A stretch of DNA of 64,000 nt, from assembly GCF_019112545.1 (NCBI RefSeq), contig NW_025064890.1:647818-711817 (forward strand), read 5' to 3'. This document shows positions 34,938 to 47,355 of the stretch, piece by piece; position 1 is the stretch's first letter; each line of letters begins with the position of its first letter. The position numbers and the translations under genes were made by a program. The DNA comes from Guyanagaster necrorhizus (Eukaryota; Basidiomycota; Agaricomycetes; Agaricales; Physalacriaceae). Under the pieces are notes generated by a model, which was given only the letters and a program-made list of their open reading frames with translations, had not been told where the DNA came from and did not search any database.

Positions 34938-35733
34938 AGCGGCCTTGAGAGAGAAAATAATATGTATACCACTTAAGGCCCATCTATTTTCTAAGATCTC
35001 ATTTTTATACCATCTCACGCTGTCGAACAATTTCCAGGCTACTGAAGGCTCTAGTCGTATTTGTGTTTGATGCTGCCGTCAAGGTTTATCATGATCCGTT
35101 GCAATCAGTATATATTGTAACTCGACTGCACTTTTGCCAGATTTCTTGGTTAGAAATGAGCATAGTGACCACAACCTTGTTCGGAGGTACTGGTATCATT
35201 CTGCAGTACTTAACCTTCGACAGCTATGCGTGATGTGTGAAATGGATTAGATGATATCTCTGCCGTTCTGAAGCCCTTTAGCTGCCGTCCCTGTTCATTT
35301 ACGAGATGCAACAAAAGTAAAGCGTTGGCCCCAACCGATACATTCCATTAAGTACCGGCAAAATGATCTGGAGCCGCATTCAAGCGTTCGGTACCGTACA
35401 CGGCTGACCCGTTTATCACGTCTTCAAGAAGTTCGAGTATTAAGTTGGCCCCACACGCATCCCATTGGGCAGGTTTGCCGCCGCTAATTGAACTCAATCG
35501 AAGGCTTCGTCATTGCAGGCGAACTTAAGATTGCAGGTTTTGTTCGGTTGTACTTTACTGATGTGATTCTTACCGTGAAGGTTTAAGCTAGGTCGATGTC
35601 CCAGAACTTACTATGGCACCGGGACCCGCGACACCGCACGGCGGTCGGCCCGGCCCTGCCGTCGATGCCCGATGTGGATTCACCGCTTCCACCGTTGCCG
35701 TCCTCCGTCTAAGTGCATCGTACACGTCCTGGT
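34938..35733. other. Spacer upstream of SEC5
   Basis: About 800 bp with hydroxylase 3' flank and SEC5 promoter. No ORF or RNA gene is supported. Confidence 0.4.
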
Positions 35734-38700
35734 ATGCCAAAGCTAAACTTCAATATCGATGAAGCGTCACTCCTGAAAGCGTACAAGATCTCGACACTGA
35801 ATCCCACGTACGACTAGAGCGTGTTGTTATTGCCCTACCTGACCGCATTTGAATCGACAGGCAATGGGAAGAGGTCGACCACGATTTGGGTGACTCCGTG
35901 GCAGGAGCCCTCACCGGAAGCAGTGATGGTGAGGGAGATCCTTTGGGAATTGGGTCAATTGTCGAGTATGTCAACCGAATATTCGGCCAAGGCTTAGGTG
36001 CTCATTCTCTTCTGTAGCGTGCAGGACATGGACATGGAATCCAGTGAGACTCGTGCAATATCGTAGCGGCCAAATGCATCTCTTACTATCCACAGAGGCG
36101 TCTGTTCTAATTAGTTCCAAGTCATTCGACCCTAAAGCCTTTCTCTCGGTGGTGCACCCCAACGCGACTTACCAGGACCTTGCCTCTGGAATATCTCACC
36201 TTCAGGCGTCTATCGACGCCCGCTCAGAGGCCATCCGCATTCTCGTCGAGGATAACTTTGACCGATTTGTGGCAGTGAAGGCTTCCACCGATGGTATGGT
36301 TATGCGCTCTGCGGCGGAGAATTTGTCATTGACGCACAGCACACAGCTTTGTATGCTGAAATGAAGGAAGGTCTATTGGCCGAGTCCACGGAATATGCTT
36401 CTAAGCCGCTTCGGGATCAGCTAAAGCGTCAGCAATGCCCGATCTCGTCATGATACTGTAATCGCTGACAAGCAATATATAAAGAGGCTGCGGTGAAGGC
36501 CAATCAAGTTTTCCTCCCTGTACTTGAAAATGCGTCAAAAGCCCAGAAGCTCCGGACAACACTGGGCGTTTTCGAGCGATCCAAATTTTTCTTCAATCTC
36601 CCCAGCTTTATAATCGAGTCAATCGAGGCGGTAAGCAGGCCTTCCTAGCCCCTTCGTATCGTCGACGACTAGAACAAAAATCCAGGGGCGTTACGATGTC
36701 GCAATTCGGGACTACAAGAAAGGAAAAACCCTGCTGGAGACCCGTCCTGGTCAGCTTCTTCCAATTGGCGCTACGAAAGATGGGCAGACATCTGCACTGG
36801 CGGAGCAACAACAAAAACGGATTCTTGACAAGGTCTGGGCTAGTGTAGAGAGAGCCATAGGGGAGATGAGAAATGTCCTACTATCACAATTACAGGACCC
36901 GAGCCGAAGCACTGAAGAGCATGAAAAGACGATTGAGTGGGTCCTTTCCGCTTCCGTGTTCCTCCACATTTGAATAACCTCCTCCCAGACTACTTTTAGA
37001 TCTTCCAACAAACGAGGATCCCGCCTGGACGTATTTCGATAGCCAGCACAAGTATATCATCTCCCAGATGAACAAGACGCATCGAGCGTCCCTTGCTGCG
37101 GTTAACGGTGCGTCTCCCTTGCCGTAGATGAGACTTCATTCACTGACGGAGCTCGGGTGATCAGCTGCACTAGAAAAAACGGCTACCGATCCAGACGGTC
37201 CTGAAACACTCACAAGTGTCATTATTTCTCAGCTGCAGGCATCATTGGCGGCCCTAGAAGCCAAGCAACCTGAGGCCGTTGTCGGTATGTAAACTTGTCT
37301 GCCTGTTTCATCGCTTGTGCCAATTCATTTTACAGCAGAGTCCGCTGGAGAACCCGTATGGCAAGCTATCATGGACCTGGCTAAGAATCTATCAGAAGTG
37401 ATGATGGCATCCCTCCCCAATTTTTGGAAGATTTCATCCAGTTTCACGGAGGGTAAATTTAAGAAGGTGACATAGGGTTTTGTATGTCTCCCGTGTCCAC
37501 ATATTCAAATTGTCTCCTTAGGTTCAAACCCCAACCGGAACCAGGCGGAGTCCAACACAGTGCAGGACCATGGCTCTGGATATCATCAAGTTATATATTT
37601 CCTTAATTTCAGAATTCTTCACCCTGTCGGACATGGCGGTGATGTCCTCTCCAGGGGGAACAAATAACGTCCTGCCACCTCTCGTTCCCTCCAATTCAAG
37701 TTCATTATCAACTGCACATTACCTGATGAAGATTCTTGGTGAGATCCAGGACACAGTGAACGAACTCAATGCAATGGAAATATCCGCCGAAGCTACGGCG
37801 AGTTTGAAGAGTTTCCTGGAGACCGCTCGTTGGCGTTTCGAGGACATACTGGTTAATGCGTGGACGAGAGGTGCGTCCTTTTCCCCCACATTTAAATCAT
37901 CCCTGACCAGGCGGGATTGTCCTGACAGATGCCCAACTTTTCTATCATCTGGAGACATGGACGGCCAATCCTACAGACCCCTCGGCGACCCTGTACCTTA
38001 CGCAGATGGAGATGTTCCAACGACATGTCACCACCGCCGCATATAAATTGGCCGGGGGTGTTGACTTGTCGTCGGTGTCTCTAACAAAGCCGACAAAACA
38101 GAATCCCATCACGGCGGCGTTTGTGACGAAGATTACAAGAACATTTATAGACGTGTTGTATTCGTTCCTTAATGGCATGGTGCAACTCGTCTCCGATGGG
38201 ATGCCTAATGCTCGCGGAAAGCGGCAGTTCCCCAACTCCGAATTAGACCTGGTCAATCCCATTGAGTTATTGGACCTGTCGAATAGTGTAAGGCTTCTTG
38301 ACCAGACATGCACCGTTTAACTGACCGGCAACGTATTAATCAGGACGTTCGCTTGCTGTTGGTGTTGTCAAACTTCAGTCATCTGTCGACAGTAATTGTA
38401 CCTAGCATGATTACGCAACTTGAAAACGCGTTTGGAATCAGCATTACCGAGGATCGGCAGGTGAGATCAAATAGAAAACTCTTGCTGGGGCGTTGACACT
38501 GAGAACATTGATAGACTTTAATGACGTCCGTTCTAGACCTCGACAAGAAATTGTTTGAGAGCTATGCGCAATCGAAAGCGACAATTGTGAAGAATCTCGT
38601 TCGCAGCGGCATTTTGGACAGTGGTATGGACTGGTATGAGACGCCTCAGCCAACCGGTAAGTCATGAACCTCCGAGAGTGATGTAGATGACTTATTGATT

Positions 38701-39244
38701 GGATAATGATGCAGAGATTCGGCAGTACATGTACAAGACGATGGTGTACCTCGTTGGTATACATGCACAGATCAGTAGTACGGCCGACACGCTGTTGGAA
38801 CGGACGATGAATTATCTTGTCGATGAATTAGCCGATGAAGCGCTACGGTGCTTCCGACAAGTCAAACGGTTTGGAATGGGTGGCATGCTGCGAGTACGCT
38901 TTGCTTCTTGAGTTAATGCCGACTTACCTCTAACTGAGCACCGTTCAAAGGCCACTCTCGAGATTGAGTATATGCACCAAACATTACTCAAGTATGTGAC
39001 AGACTCTGCAGATGCGGCGTTATCAGAGCTGTACAACAACATATCCCACGCTTACGCTCGACGTCCTGGGGATGAAAATTTGCAGAGCAATCTGGATCGT
39101 GTAAAAAAGACATTGGCAGATGCACGTCGGGCGACCGGTATCGAGTTCCTTTGCTTCAGAAAGACGACGAACCGGTCGGCGGGCTCTGCCACGCATGCTA
39201 GACCACCTAGGGAGCGAGATCCGTCTCGAGGTGCGCGGCAATAG
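35734..39244 (+). CDS. SEC5: Exocyst complex subunit Sec5
   Basis: A subunit of the octameric exocyst that tethers secretory vesicles at growth sites. The start [20 protein letters not shown] is followed after an intron by [16 protein letters not shown]. The conserved Sec5 core is [32 protein letters not shown], then [29 protein letters not shown] and the family's [14 protein letters not shown]. The long helical C-terminal part includes [39 protein letters not shown] and [15 protein letters not shown]. The last residues are basic and disordered ([13 protein letters not shown]). More than a dozen introns are present. All conserved blocks are open, so the gene appears functional. Convergent with the RMD1-like gene, 288 bp between stops. 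Confidence 0.88.
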
Positions 39245-39532
39245 TGTGTGCGCATGGTGCGTCGATTGAATTGTAGCTGTAAGTTATTCATAGAATACCA
39301 TGTAAGTTTGTAAATACCGTAGTTTGTAATACATTTTAGAGCCAAACATGTGGATAGTATGAAAATACGAATACCATGAAAGATTATTTGCGAATCGTTG
39401 GGTATAACAATTGTCGGAACAATACCATATGCTCCCAGAAGGCTTCGTTGGGGGTGTGACTACTGCGCAAAACAGAAAGACACGTTTGTGGGGAAACCCA
39501 AGTAGGGCGGTTAGGTATAGCCCCTGGTCCAA

Positions 39533-41507
39533 TCACAGAATCAAATCCACGAGGATCGTCACGATGCCAAGGACTGCACAAATCATAAGGTAAGTTGCTC
39601 ATTTCAAGAGGGCAACGTAATTACCGATTTCAATGGCAATTAAAACGATAACAACTTGTTCAAGACGTTCGGCGTGTCGACTTGATACGGACTCTTTGAG
39701 CAGCTGGAGCATGTCTTGAAGCACCTACCGGAGGAGAAAGTCTTCATGGTGTGTGGGAGAACAAACGAGGCACAACCCACCTCGACCCGGGAATTCAATA
39801 AAATAACACGTTGTGGTATCTCCAGGTAACTTCTCGCGGCATCATACAGTGGCTGTAGGTCGGGAAAGCTCTGGCGCCGATTCAGATGATGGATGTGCCA
39901 GGCACCGAGGGAATGTACGTACCCAGAATACTTCCTGAAACAGTTCGTGAGTTCAAGGAACTGTAGATTCAGAATAGAACTTACCGGAGAATCCAAAACG
40001 GAACCCACAGAGTTGATGTTAGTGCGCAGCAAAAACAGCTGACCGATGTTCTGCATGATTTCTAGATGTAATAGAACTGAATTGAGTACCGATTGACCCA
40101 TCTGCGAAAACCTAAAAGTAAGGCATACCCTTATGAGGCATTCCAATCTTTCCCGTCTCGCTGATGATTTCTGGAATGTCCTTCGTGTCTTCAATAGTAC
40201 TGCTTATCAGCGCTTCAAACTGAATGATAGTATTTATAAAGGGCCGCTGAGTTCTGAAATGATAACGCTTACAAGAGAGCATTTGACGCTCTGTGATAGT
40301 GCATGGGAAAGTGATAGCTTCGTCCTGTGGCAGTATTGCATCAGGGAAACCGAAGCTCAAAAAGGAATGAACGATAGGTCTAACATATAGCTTGAACCCT
40401 TGCGAAGAGTAATCACATCATTATAAATTCTACAAGATGTAAACATGTCATCATTAATCATTCAATGAAATATAGACAAAGATGGACTCGCCTGCTGTAA
40501 TTAGCGTAATAATAATTGAGGTCCTCCATTTCAACGTCTTCCGGCGCTAACGGGTTTATTAGATATGGAAATTGTAAAGGCCATATCCATACGCACCTAG
40601 TTTTTCGACCTCGAAGCGTTTCCTGCATGTCGAGTTAATGGCCATGAGTTTCAATGGTGCCCATGCTCACAGTGAAGACAAGAAGCGTTTTTCTTGAGCT
40701 TCAGTCATACCCCAAATAACGACTGTCCCATACTCGAAGAGAAATATCTCAGCCTCCGTGGACGCCGCGTCAAACTTTCTCTTCTTTTGCCTCGTTGGTT
40801 GTTCATCGCCTGGCCGCAACTCGGGTATCCCAAGAAGATCACCTTCAGGAAGCGCCTGAGCCCTGGCTGTGGACTGTCGGGTATCGGTAGACTGAGCCGG
40901 TTGGTACAGGTAAGGTGTGTAAATAACTTCGTCGATCAGTTTTGCGTCCGTATGGTAGGCGGCTTTGCGGGCGCTTAGAAATTTCATCAGGTCGCCCATG
41001 CGGTAAGAGCTAGATGAAATAAGTATCAAAACACATTTGAAATGGCGCAGGTAATGAAGTACTTTGCCGTCGCGTAAGCAGTGACTCGGGGAAGCGATTT
41101 GGCTTTCTTCTTGGTCAATCGTTGAGCGTCTCGTCGTGCGGTACCAGCAGGAATGAGGGATATCTGGTTGTATACCTAGAATCGTTATTAGAACAGCCCC
41201 CAAGCAAGACATAATACGGATGCACCTCTACTTCTCCCGGTTCACTGGAATCCGACTCGATATCACCTTCATCACTATCCCCGGTGGTTCCAACGCTCTC
41301 CTCCGCTTTGGGCAAAACATGTCCAACGACGACGATAGATTCAGGTTGTTCCGGCAGCACTTTAAGCTTTCCTGGAACATATGAATTCAGTGTGGAGACG
41401 GCACCCAATTCATATGACCTACCAGCTACTTTTGTCGAGCGATTAGCACCACGAGCCTTGGGTTCCGGCAGTCCCTGCGCTTGCTTTGACACAGAAGGCT
41501 CTGGCAT
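39533..41507 (-). CDS. RMD1/YagE family (DUF155) membrane protein
   Basis: Members are Rmd1 and Rmd8 in yeast and mitochondrial RMND1 in animals, which supports mitochondrial translation. The start is MPEPSVSKQAQGLPEPKARG, an unstructured Ser/acidic N-terminus. The diagnostic core is FLFEYGTVVIWGMTEAQEKR at about 40,700, then AITFPCTITERQMLSCKRYH, FEALISSTIEDTKDIPEII, FSQMGQSVLNSVLLHLEIM and a terminal coiled-coil region QDMLQLLKES. The last exon, joined across an intron at about 39577-39627, reads LEQVVIVLIAIEIV plus LGIVTILVDLIL, forming a C-terminal transmembrane anchor as in the family. Location (mitochondrial inner membrane or other) cannot be told: I see no obvious mitochondrial presequence, which leans towards the Rmd8 branch. 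Confidence 0.8.
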
Positions 41508-41659
41508 CGTTGTTCGTGGTGGAACCGTGGAAAATCATGCCCCGCGACGGTGGAGGTCCGGTCCAAGGCCGATGCGAATTGACGTCACAGGTCACGTTAC
41601 TGCGTTACAGATATGACATAAACATCTACAAAAGGTAATAGATAGCCGCCGGCGGTGCG

Positions 41660-42217
41660 CTAGGCTTGCTTCGTCCTCTCGCGAATGAAATAACCATCAG
41701 TGTTTCCCAAAATTGTATCTTTCCTGGCCTTCTTCTGCGCATCGTCGCCCTTATCGCCACCGCCGTCCTGTTTCCGCGTCGACATGGAACCGTTGATCTC
41801 GCGGCCAGTTATTATCCATTTGCCCGAATGCCAGTGCTTCCTTGTAGGCGCTCGCAGAATATCACCGGCGGATCCATACAAGACTTTGTTCTTTATTCCA
41901 TGAAAAAAAACCTTGAGCATATGTGGCTTTGATTCCGATCATGCATCGTTTCTTCTCTGGCTCAGGCAAAATTGGGGCAGGGTAGTCATGCTCAATGACA
42001 CAGCTTGCCTGCTTTTGAATATCTTGGGGAGCGAGATGGGGGGGTAACAAGGATGCTGTTCTTGTTGGCTGATGTCCTCATCATGTTTCCAAGGTGTAAC
42101 GTGTATATGATTTCGTTACTGCTGTGATTGCTGAAATGTGGACTGACTTTGTTGGGGAACTGCCCCAGCTCCAGGCAGAATTTCCATACCACTCTTGTCA
42201 AACTTGTCCAGGAACAT
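41660..42217 (-). CDS. Possible small uncharacterised gene
   Basis: Not recognised. On the minus strand a start at 42217 opens MFLDKFDKSGMEILPGAGA followed by a Gln/Ser-rich run and a GTAACG donor. A later frame ends at 41660 with a hydrophilic tail containing GGGDKGDDAQKKARKD and GYFIRERTKQA. A middle frame reads HDYPAPILPEPEKKRCMIG. These pieces look like exons of one small basic protein, but I could not join all three in phase with certainty. It starts close to RMD1 (same strand, 152 bp from that start). Confidence 0.3.
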
Positions 42218-43084
42218 TGTAACACTGTAAACATGATCTAAACTACCTATCAGCACCTGACAGGACCACATTCAATGGACTAGAGCTTGTAATTCATGCT
42301 GTAGAACACCGAGGCAGACAGCCCGGCGCAGCACGGGATGTCAGGTCAGTTTCAATGCAAACACATGCTAGCCATCTCACTCATACATCCAGTTACCAGG
42401 GTTGGAACAAGTATCCCAATCAGTTAAGTAGTTTTTTTTTTCATATCAGCTCCATTTTTACAATGGGAATCAGTCCTGAATTAAACTTGATACTAACCCT
42501 CAAATACTTCAGCCCGCGCTCCCATGAAATATATAACATTGGCCTCGAGTAAGGAAACACTGTTAACATGATCCAGGTTATTTCAGGGCCTCGTCAAGTA
42601 ACGCGGAAGACATAATCCTCCAGCCACGGAGTGTCGGACGAGATGATGGTCGCATGATTGCATCGGTCCAAGGGAACCCTGTACGTCCCTCTTTCTGATT
42701 CATATATTCAGCATCCGTGATTCAGTAAATGAAACGAACGAACCCAAGTCAGCAATCTGTCCTCGGACTCTCCTTCCCCTCTAGGTCGCGAGTTCGATCT
42801 TCTTTCCGTCAACATCATACTTGTTCTTCGGGTATCGGGTACAATGTTAAACCCTGCAAACAGAAACGAAATACGAAATACCTGTAGGCTCCAATCAATA
42901 AATCTAGATGAAGTGGTAAGGCTTGTTTCTCATAATGTGGCGTTGAGAAGATGATTACCGGCAAACTGTACTGCTTCGAACTTGGCCGAACATTAATCTC
43001 TGTGCATACTCTGCTGTGTTAGCACATCTCTAAATGCCAGCTGTCCTTCTAGACTTTCTGGTCCTTGAAAACCGATTTTTTATT
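42218..43084. other. Gene-free spacer
   Basis: 867 bp with no convincing ORF. A GCGAGTTCGATC run at about 42788 resembles a tRNA B box, but no cloverleaf can be folded around it. Confidence 0.35.
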
Positions 43085-44340
43085 TCAAACGAGTGGTTCG
43101 ATCTGTCGCGACAAGGACGGACCCACCCTTTGTTTCTTGCTTTTTAGCCTTGATGTTCTTTCCTTCCATTCCGTAATGGTATCTCTGATGCGCCATAGGA
43201 CTCGTTGACACCTAAACACCCAGACATGAAATACGGAGAGAGGACGGTCGTTTCAGGAGGTTCGAATTCAGCGGGACCTGTCTTTGGTTTCGAAAACTTG
43301 GTTATTCTCTCTGGATCTTCACAAATGCATCCAACCGGCGTAACACCTGTGATTCTTCGCCGTTAAAAGAGCTTGCGGCTTCAAGAAGGCCGAGTTCGCC
43401 AAGTATCGGAATCTTAAACTATCCTTTGGGGCCTGCAATTGAATCTGAACATTGCGAGTGTACGGCTCCGTTTCAATTCAAGTCTTCCCTTGTCGGACTT
43501 TACCGTAGCAGGTGACGTTGGATACCCTTGTTCCCTTCAGATCTACTTTCATGTGCACGGCATTTGTCCGATGGAATGTTTTGAAACGATGTGTCACCCG
43601 GTGACGGAATCGACTTTGGCGAGGGTAGCGGTCGCTCTGGTTCCGGTAGACTTTTAACCACCTTGAATTGATTTCAATTAGCTGATGCATCATGTCTAAA
43701 ATTAGGGATGTGAATGCTTGGCCCACGCGGCAAACGACGTTGTCGCTTTACCGCCGTTGGATTTCACAACGAGTTCTAGGTCATAGAGTGTGACCGAGAA
43801 CATCGAGTATCTCTTAATCTCGGCGCCACGGGCGAGCCTTTTTGTAGACCAGATGACTGATGCGCCATTCGTTGATCAGAAAAGGGATCACATTGGGAAC
43901 GACGTGCAATATCGACTTTGGATTGCACTTTGTGAGGGAGCTCGAAAGATCATTCATGCTCTTAATCAAAAAGTTGAAGCTAATTGGGTATTAATCAGAC
44001 GTAAACCGTTTTTTTCTCACCGATTCACGCCAACCGCATGAGTATAAACATATTCTGGATCCCACGTCCATATCTGCGGATAAATCTGAGGAGGAACCCG
44101 AAAGACGAAGAATGCAGGACCATACTCGGTAAGTATAGGACCAGGTCAGTTCGAAACTAGTGGAGAACTCGGGCGGCCATGTTGTGTGCCACAGCAACAC
44201 TTCCAAGAAGGTGCGGCGGGATCAACTACCCCTCTTCCCTCGGATCCCGATCCATCCAGGCGATCGACTAAAATCAAAGTCCGCGACGATCGTGGTCTTC
44301 CTTCGTACCTTATGCGTCATACTATCAGGTGATGCTGTCC
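43085..44340 (-). CDS. Uncharacterised multi-exon gene, boundaries uncertain
   Basis: Not recognised. Several minus-strand stretches look strongly coding and lie in an order compatible with short introns. From the right: RTLILVDRLDGSGSEG with WKCCCGTQHG (about 44270-44160), a Ser-rich LRLSGSSSDLSADMD (about 44080), NVIPFLINEWRISHLVYKK (about 43880), AEIKRYSMFSVTLYDLELVV (about 43830), KSTGTRATATLAKVDSVTG (about 43650), SPATVKSDKGRLELKRSR (about 43490), IPILGELGLLEAASSF (about 43400) and a C-terminal KFSKPKTGPAEFEPPE, then DTITEWKERTSRLKSKK to a stop at 43085. The last join needs an intron ending in CATCAG at about 43190. The start and several joins are unresolved. No domain known to me fits. 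Confidence 0.4.
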
Positions 44341-44587
44341 TTTGCTTCCGCTGAGGAACCATTCAGACGGGTACTGTTCATTTTCGAATAGACATGGTAC
44401 GATAGGTGCCAGGTTATTGAAGAGCAATTCGAAAGCGACGACAGGATGTAGATAATACGTATAGTACAATGATAATGATGTCTACGACCAAAATGTAGTA
44501 GTAAAGTCCGGGATTGCTTCGCTACGTTGATATATTCGTACACAAATGGGAGAACTCTGTCCGTGGTGCAATTAGAGCCTTAAACGT

Positions 44588-45788
44588 CTAACACTTTTTC
44601 GAGAATCGATTCAGGAGCTGCTCATCCGCTGGGTCGCGACGAGGACCTGATGCGCTTTGCAAGCGGTCTAGGGGGACGAGCATCGTCCTCTTAGGATAAG
44701 TGGGTGATGAAGGCGACGGAGTTCCATTGGATTGTGACGATGCATCATTGCTGATCTCCGAATCCGACGACGGAGTGCCGAGGGCGTGCGATGAGGGCGC
44801 TTCTTTCCGTTGGTTTGAACTGGTTGAAGCGTAGGGTCGAGATATCGGACTGTGAGGTGATGGGGGAGGATAAGCCAAGGCTTTGGGACTCTGATTGTCG
44901 CGACGGGATGTTTTCGTTGTCCTTGCACTTCGAAACCATCCTTCAGGCGGTAGCACACCTCCAATTCCTTGGATAGACTCTACAGTATGGAGAGATTCGA
45001 GTGTCTCCTGACTGAAATAGGCGGCTAGGTATGCTTATTGAGCTAAAACAAATAAGGAAGCATAAAACAAGCGGCTCACTGAGGTGCCACTTCCGTGTAA
45101 TGCCTTTGGATCGATCTATGGGGAGGGTGACGTGAACGCTGTACGTTTGCTTGATGAGATTTCTGGTTTCGGGCAAGGTTCGGAATGTTGATGATACAGA
45201 ATATCCTGGAAAATGGGATGACTCTCCATTTCTTCTGTAAGTGCATTAGTTCAGATTTTGGAGCCAAGTATATATCGGTCGAACCTCGTTAACCGTGCCC
45301 ATGGCGGAGACTGAGTAATAGGCCCGCAATCGTCATCCGGATTCTTCTGGTGGTAGAACAGGAATTCCTGCAAGGCAAGTGTCAACTGGGCACAGGCGAT
45401 GAAATGGAGCCAAGAATTACATCACGAACGCCTATACAGCGCCACAGTTTTTCAATGCAAGGTAATGGCGAACAGATCTGACACATACGACTTGGTCCCC
45501 ATCCCATCCCATCCGTCCTAGAGACAATGTAATCATCTGCTCTGAACGAAACAGGTAACCGGCATACCACCGTTCCATGCCTAGCCCAACCGTCTCCGTA
45601 TTGACGCCACGCTCCTCCCAGACGTACACGTTGCCGGCCACAATCGCCCTCCGTTCCTCGATGTCGAGCCGACGCGTGATGAGGGGGAGGATATTCAGTG
45701 CTACCCCATGGAATACCACTAGAGCATCACGGGGAGTCCGGATCCGTACATTCTCGAGAGTAGGGCGCTGCATGAGGGTGTTATCCAT
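44588..45788 (-). CDS. WOPR-domain (Gti1/Pac2 family) transcriptional regulator
   Basis: Fungal DNA-binding regulator of the Wor1/Ryp1/Pac2/Gti1 family, which controls morphological switching, sexual differentiation and nutrient uptake. The start MDNTLMQRPTLENVRIRTPR leads into DALVVFHGVALNILPLITRR and IEERRAIVAGNVYVWEER, the first half of the WOPR box. The signature MERWTDGMGWGPSR is rebuilt exactly across an intron (about 45620-45550, ending TCTCTAG). The next exon gives GEFLFYHQKNPDDDCGP. The second WOPR half is LIKQTYSVHVTLPIDRSKG with ITRKWHL. The C-terminal 125 residues are Ser/Pro-rich and disordered (PPPSPHSPISRPYAS). Intron positions between 45300 and 45170 are less certain, one being only about 35 bp. 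Which WOPR subclass it belongs to cannot be decided by eye. Confidence 0.85.
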
Positions 45789-47355
45789 TGGGGAACGAAA
45801 TTAAAACCCTGTCACGTAGTACGAGTGTGGCTTTTATACGTACCATGATGTAGCATGAAATATTCAGGGAACATACACAGGGTGCATATGACCACTGAGA
45901 TGGTCATTATTTTAAGGTTTAAATTGAGTTGAAACGGGTAGAATGTCAGGGAAGCATTCGCGAGAGAACCTTAGAATACCCGTTCTTGGGAAGTTCTCAC
46001 GATAGCGATCCAAAAAAATTGTGACATGAAGTGGTAAGACGAAGGTATGCCACGCCGGAATGCCATTTGGTCAACATATGGGGAAAAGGCAGATCAGTGA
46101 AGTATATCTTGGATCTCGTGATGCATGGCTGTTTGATTCATTTGTGTCGAAACACCGGAGAAACTCAGATTTGGTACTATGGATGCAATTCTCTTCTTTG
46201 TGTACGAGTGGTTGACACTCTACGTGGATCGCTCGACTTCTGACCATAGGATCCTTGCAGTTCTATGTTCCAGAATACACAAACCCAGGAAATTCGACTG
46301 CGCCGACGGCCGTCGATGAATTTTGAAAGCTTAACATAGAGAAGTGAGCTGATGGGAATACAATGAAGCGCCACATGTGCGCATTTACCATCATGCTACA
46401 GGGAATGTGAAGTCGTGCTGTGGGAGTCCATGTTCCGGCCATGAGAGAAAGCTTCCCCGGGTCTGGTGGAAATACGTACAAGGAAGGACTTGCTTCCTAC
46501 GAATCGTATGTAAATTCTTTATATGTAGCGTGATATTGATTGAAAGGATGCATGGTACGTTTGGACGTATCCTCGGGAAGGGTTTTCGGACTGGCAGCTT
46601 CTTCGCATATCGATAGAAAGCCACCATCAGCATTCCGGCATGAACGGGTTTGGAATTGGAGAACGGACCGTAGGATTCGCAAGCCCCAAGAGATGGTTGA
46701 TTACCATGTCCCCCCCCCCCCTCCCCAAGGATGGATGCCGGGGGAATGTCACAACACCTTAGGGACGCCGTGATTGAATTGATCGGCCATCTACCCAGTG
46801 CTCTGATATCGGCTTCGATTATCATCGAATCGGAAACAAACCCCTGCGATGAGCTTTGTTGCAGTTGCCGCATGTTTTCATGCTAGTAGCATCAATGTTG
46901 TTGGAGTATCAGAAAGTGTTCATCGTACCTGAATTTGGGGATACGCTTAGGAGTGGGAAAGGCCTGGAATGAGGGTGTGAGTGGTAACAGGCGGAGATAT
47001 ATATTACATCCTATGCCATGATCTACGGATGGAAATTTGATCATGTATTACGAACGTCCTAGTTGTCGGATCTGTTATGTTCACACAACGATAAGATGTT
47101 GCGGGTGCACTCGAAGGATCTCGCTGTTATAGTGCACATAGTCGGCTTTCGGATCCGAATGGTACAGGGCCAGCCTACTGGATTTCGTGAGTTCCTTGCA
47201 GATCTGTCGGTGGCCTCTGGGCACCTAGATCTTGGGCCTGAGATTACAGGCAAGCAGTATCCTATGGCGAAAAACTAGAAATCCATAGTGACAGACAGAC
47301 ACTACATAGATTCCAGATGATTATTTGGCTCCCGACCCATTACTCGAAAGCCTTT
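45789..47355. other. Gene-poor spacer
   Basis: About 1.6 kb. A 160-codon minus frame (46391-46873) and a 71-codon plus frame (47063-47278) are open but show neither family resemblance nor splice context. The right part is the DNAJC11 3' flank. Confidence 0.35.
46710..46721. repeat. Poly-C tract (12 C)
   Basis: Twelve consecutive C on the plus strand, followed by TCCCC. It lies inside the spurious 46391-46873 minus frame as a poly-Gly/Gly-rich stretch, which argues that the frame is accidental. Confidence 0.7.

Noticed and set aside
42780..42800. tRNA B-box-like GCGAGTTCGATC
   Set aside because: No matching T-stem, A box or acceptor stem could be folded around it.
43255..43275. GGTTCGAATTC, a second B-box-like site
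   Set aside because: Flanking bases do not pair as a T-stem, and the reverse strand reads as a coding exon (KFSKPKTGPAEFEPPE).
46391..46873. 160-codon open frame on the minus strand
   Set aside because: It includes the poly-C tract as a glycine run, has no conserved motif or splice context, and its composition looks accidental.
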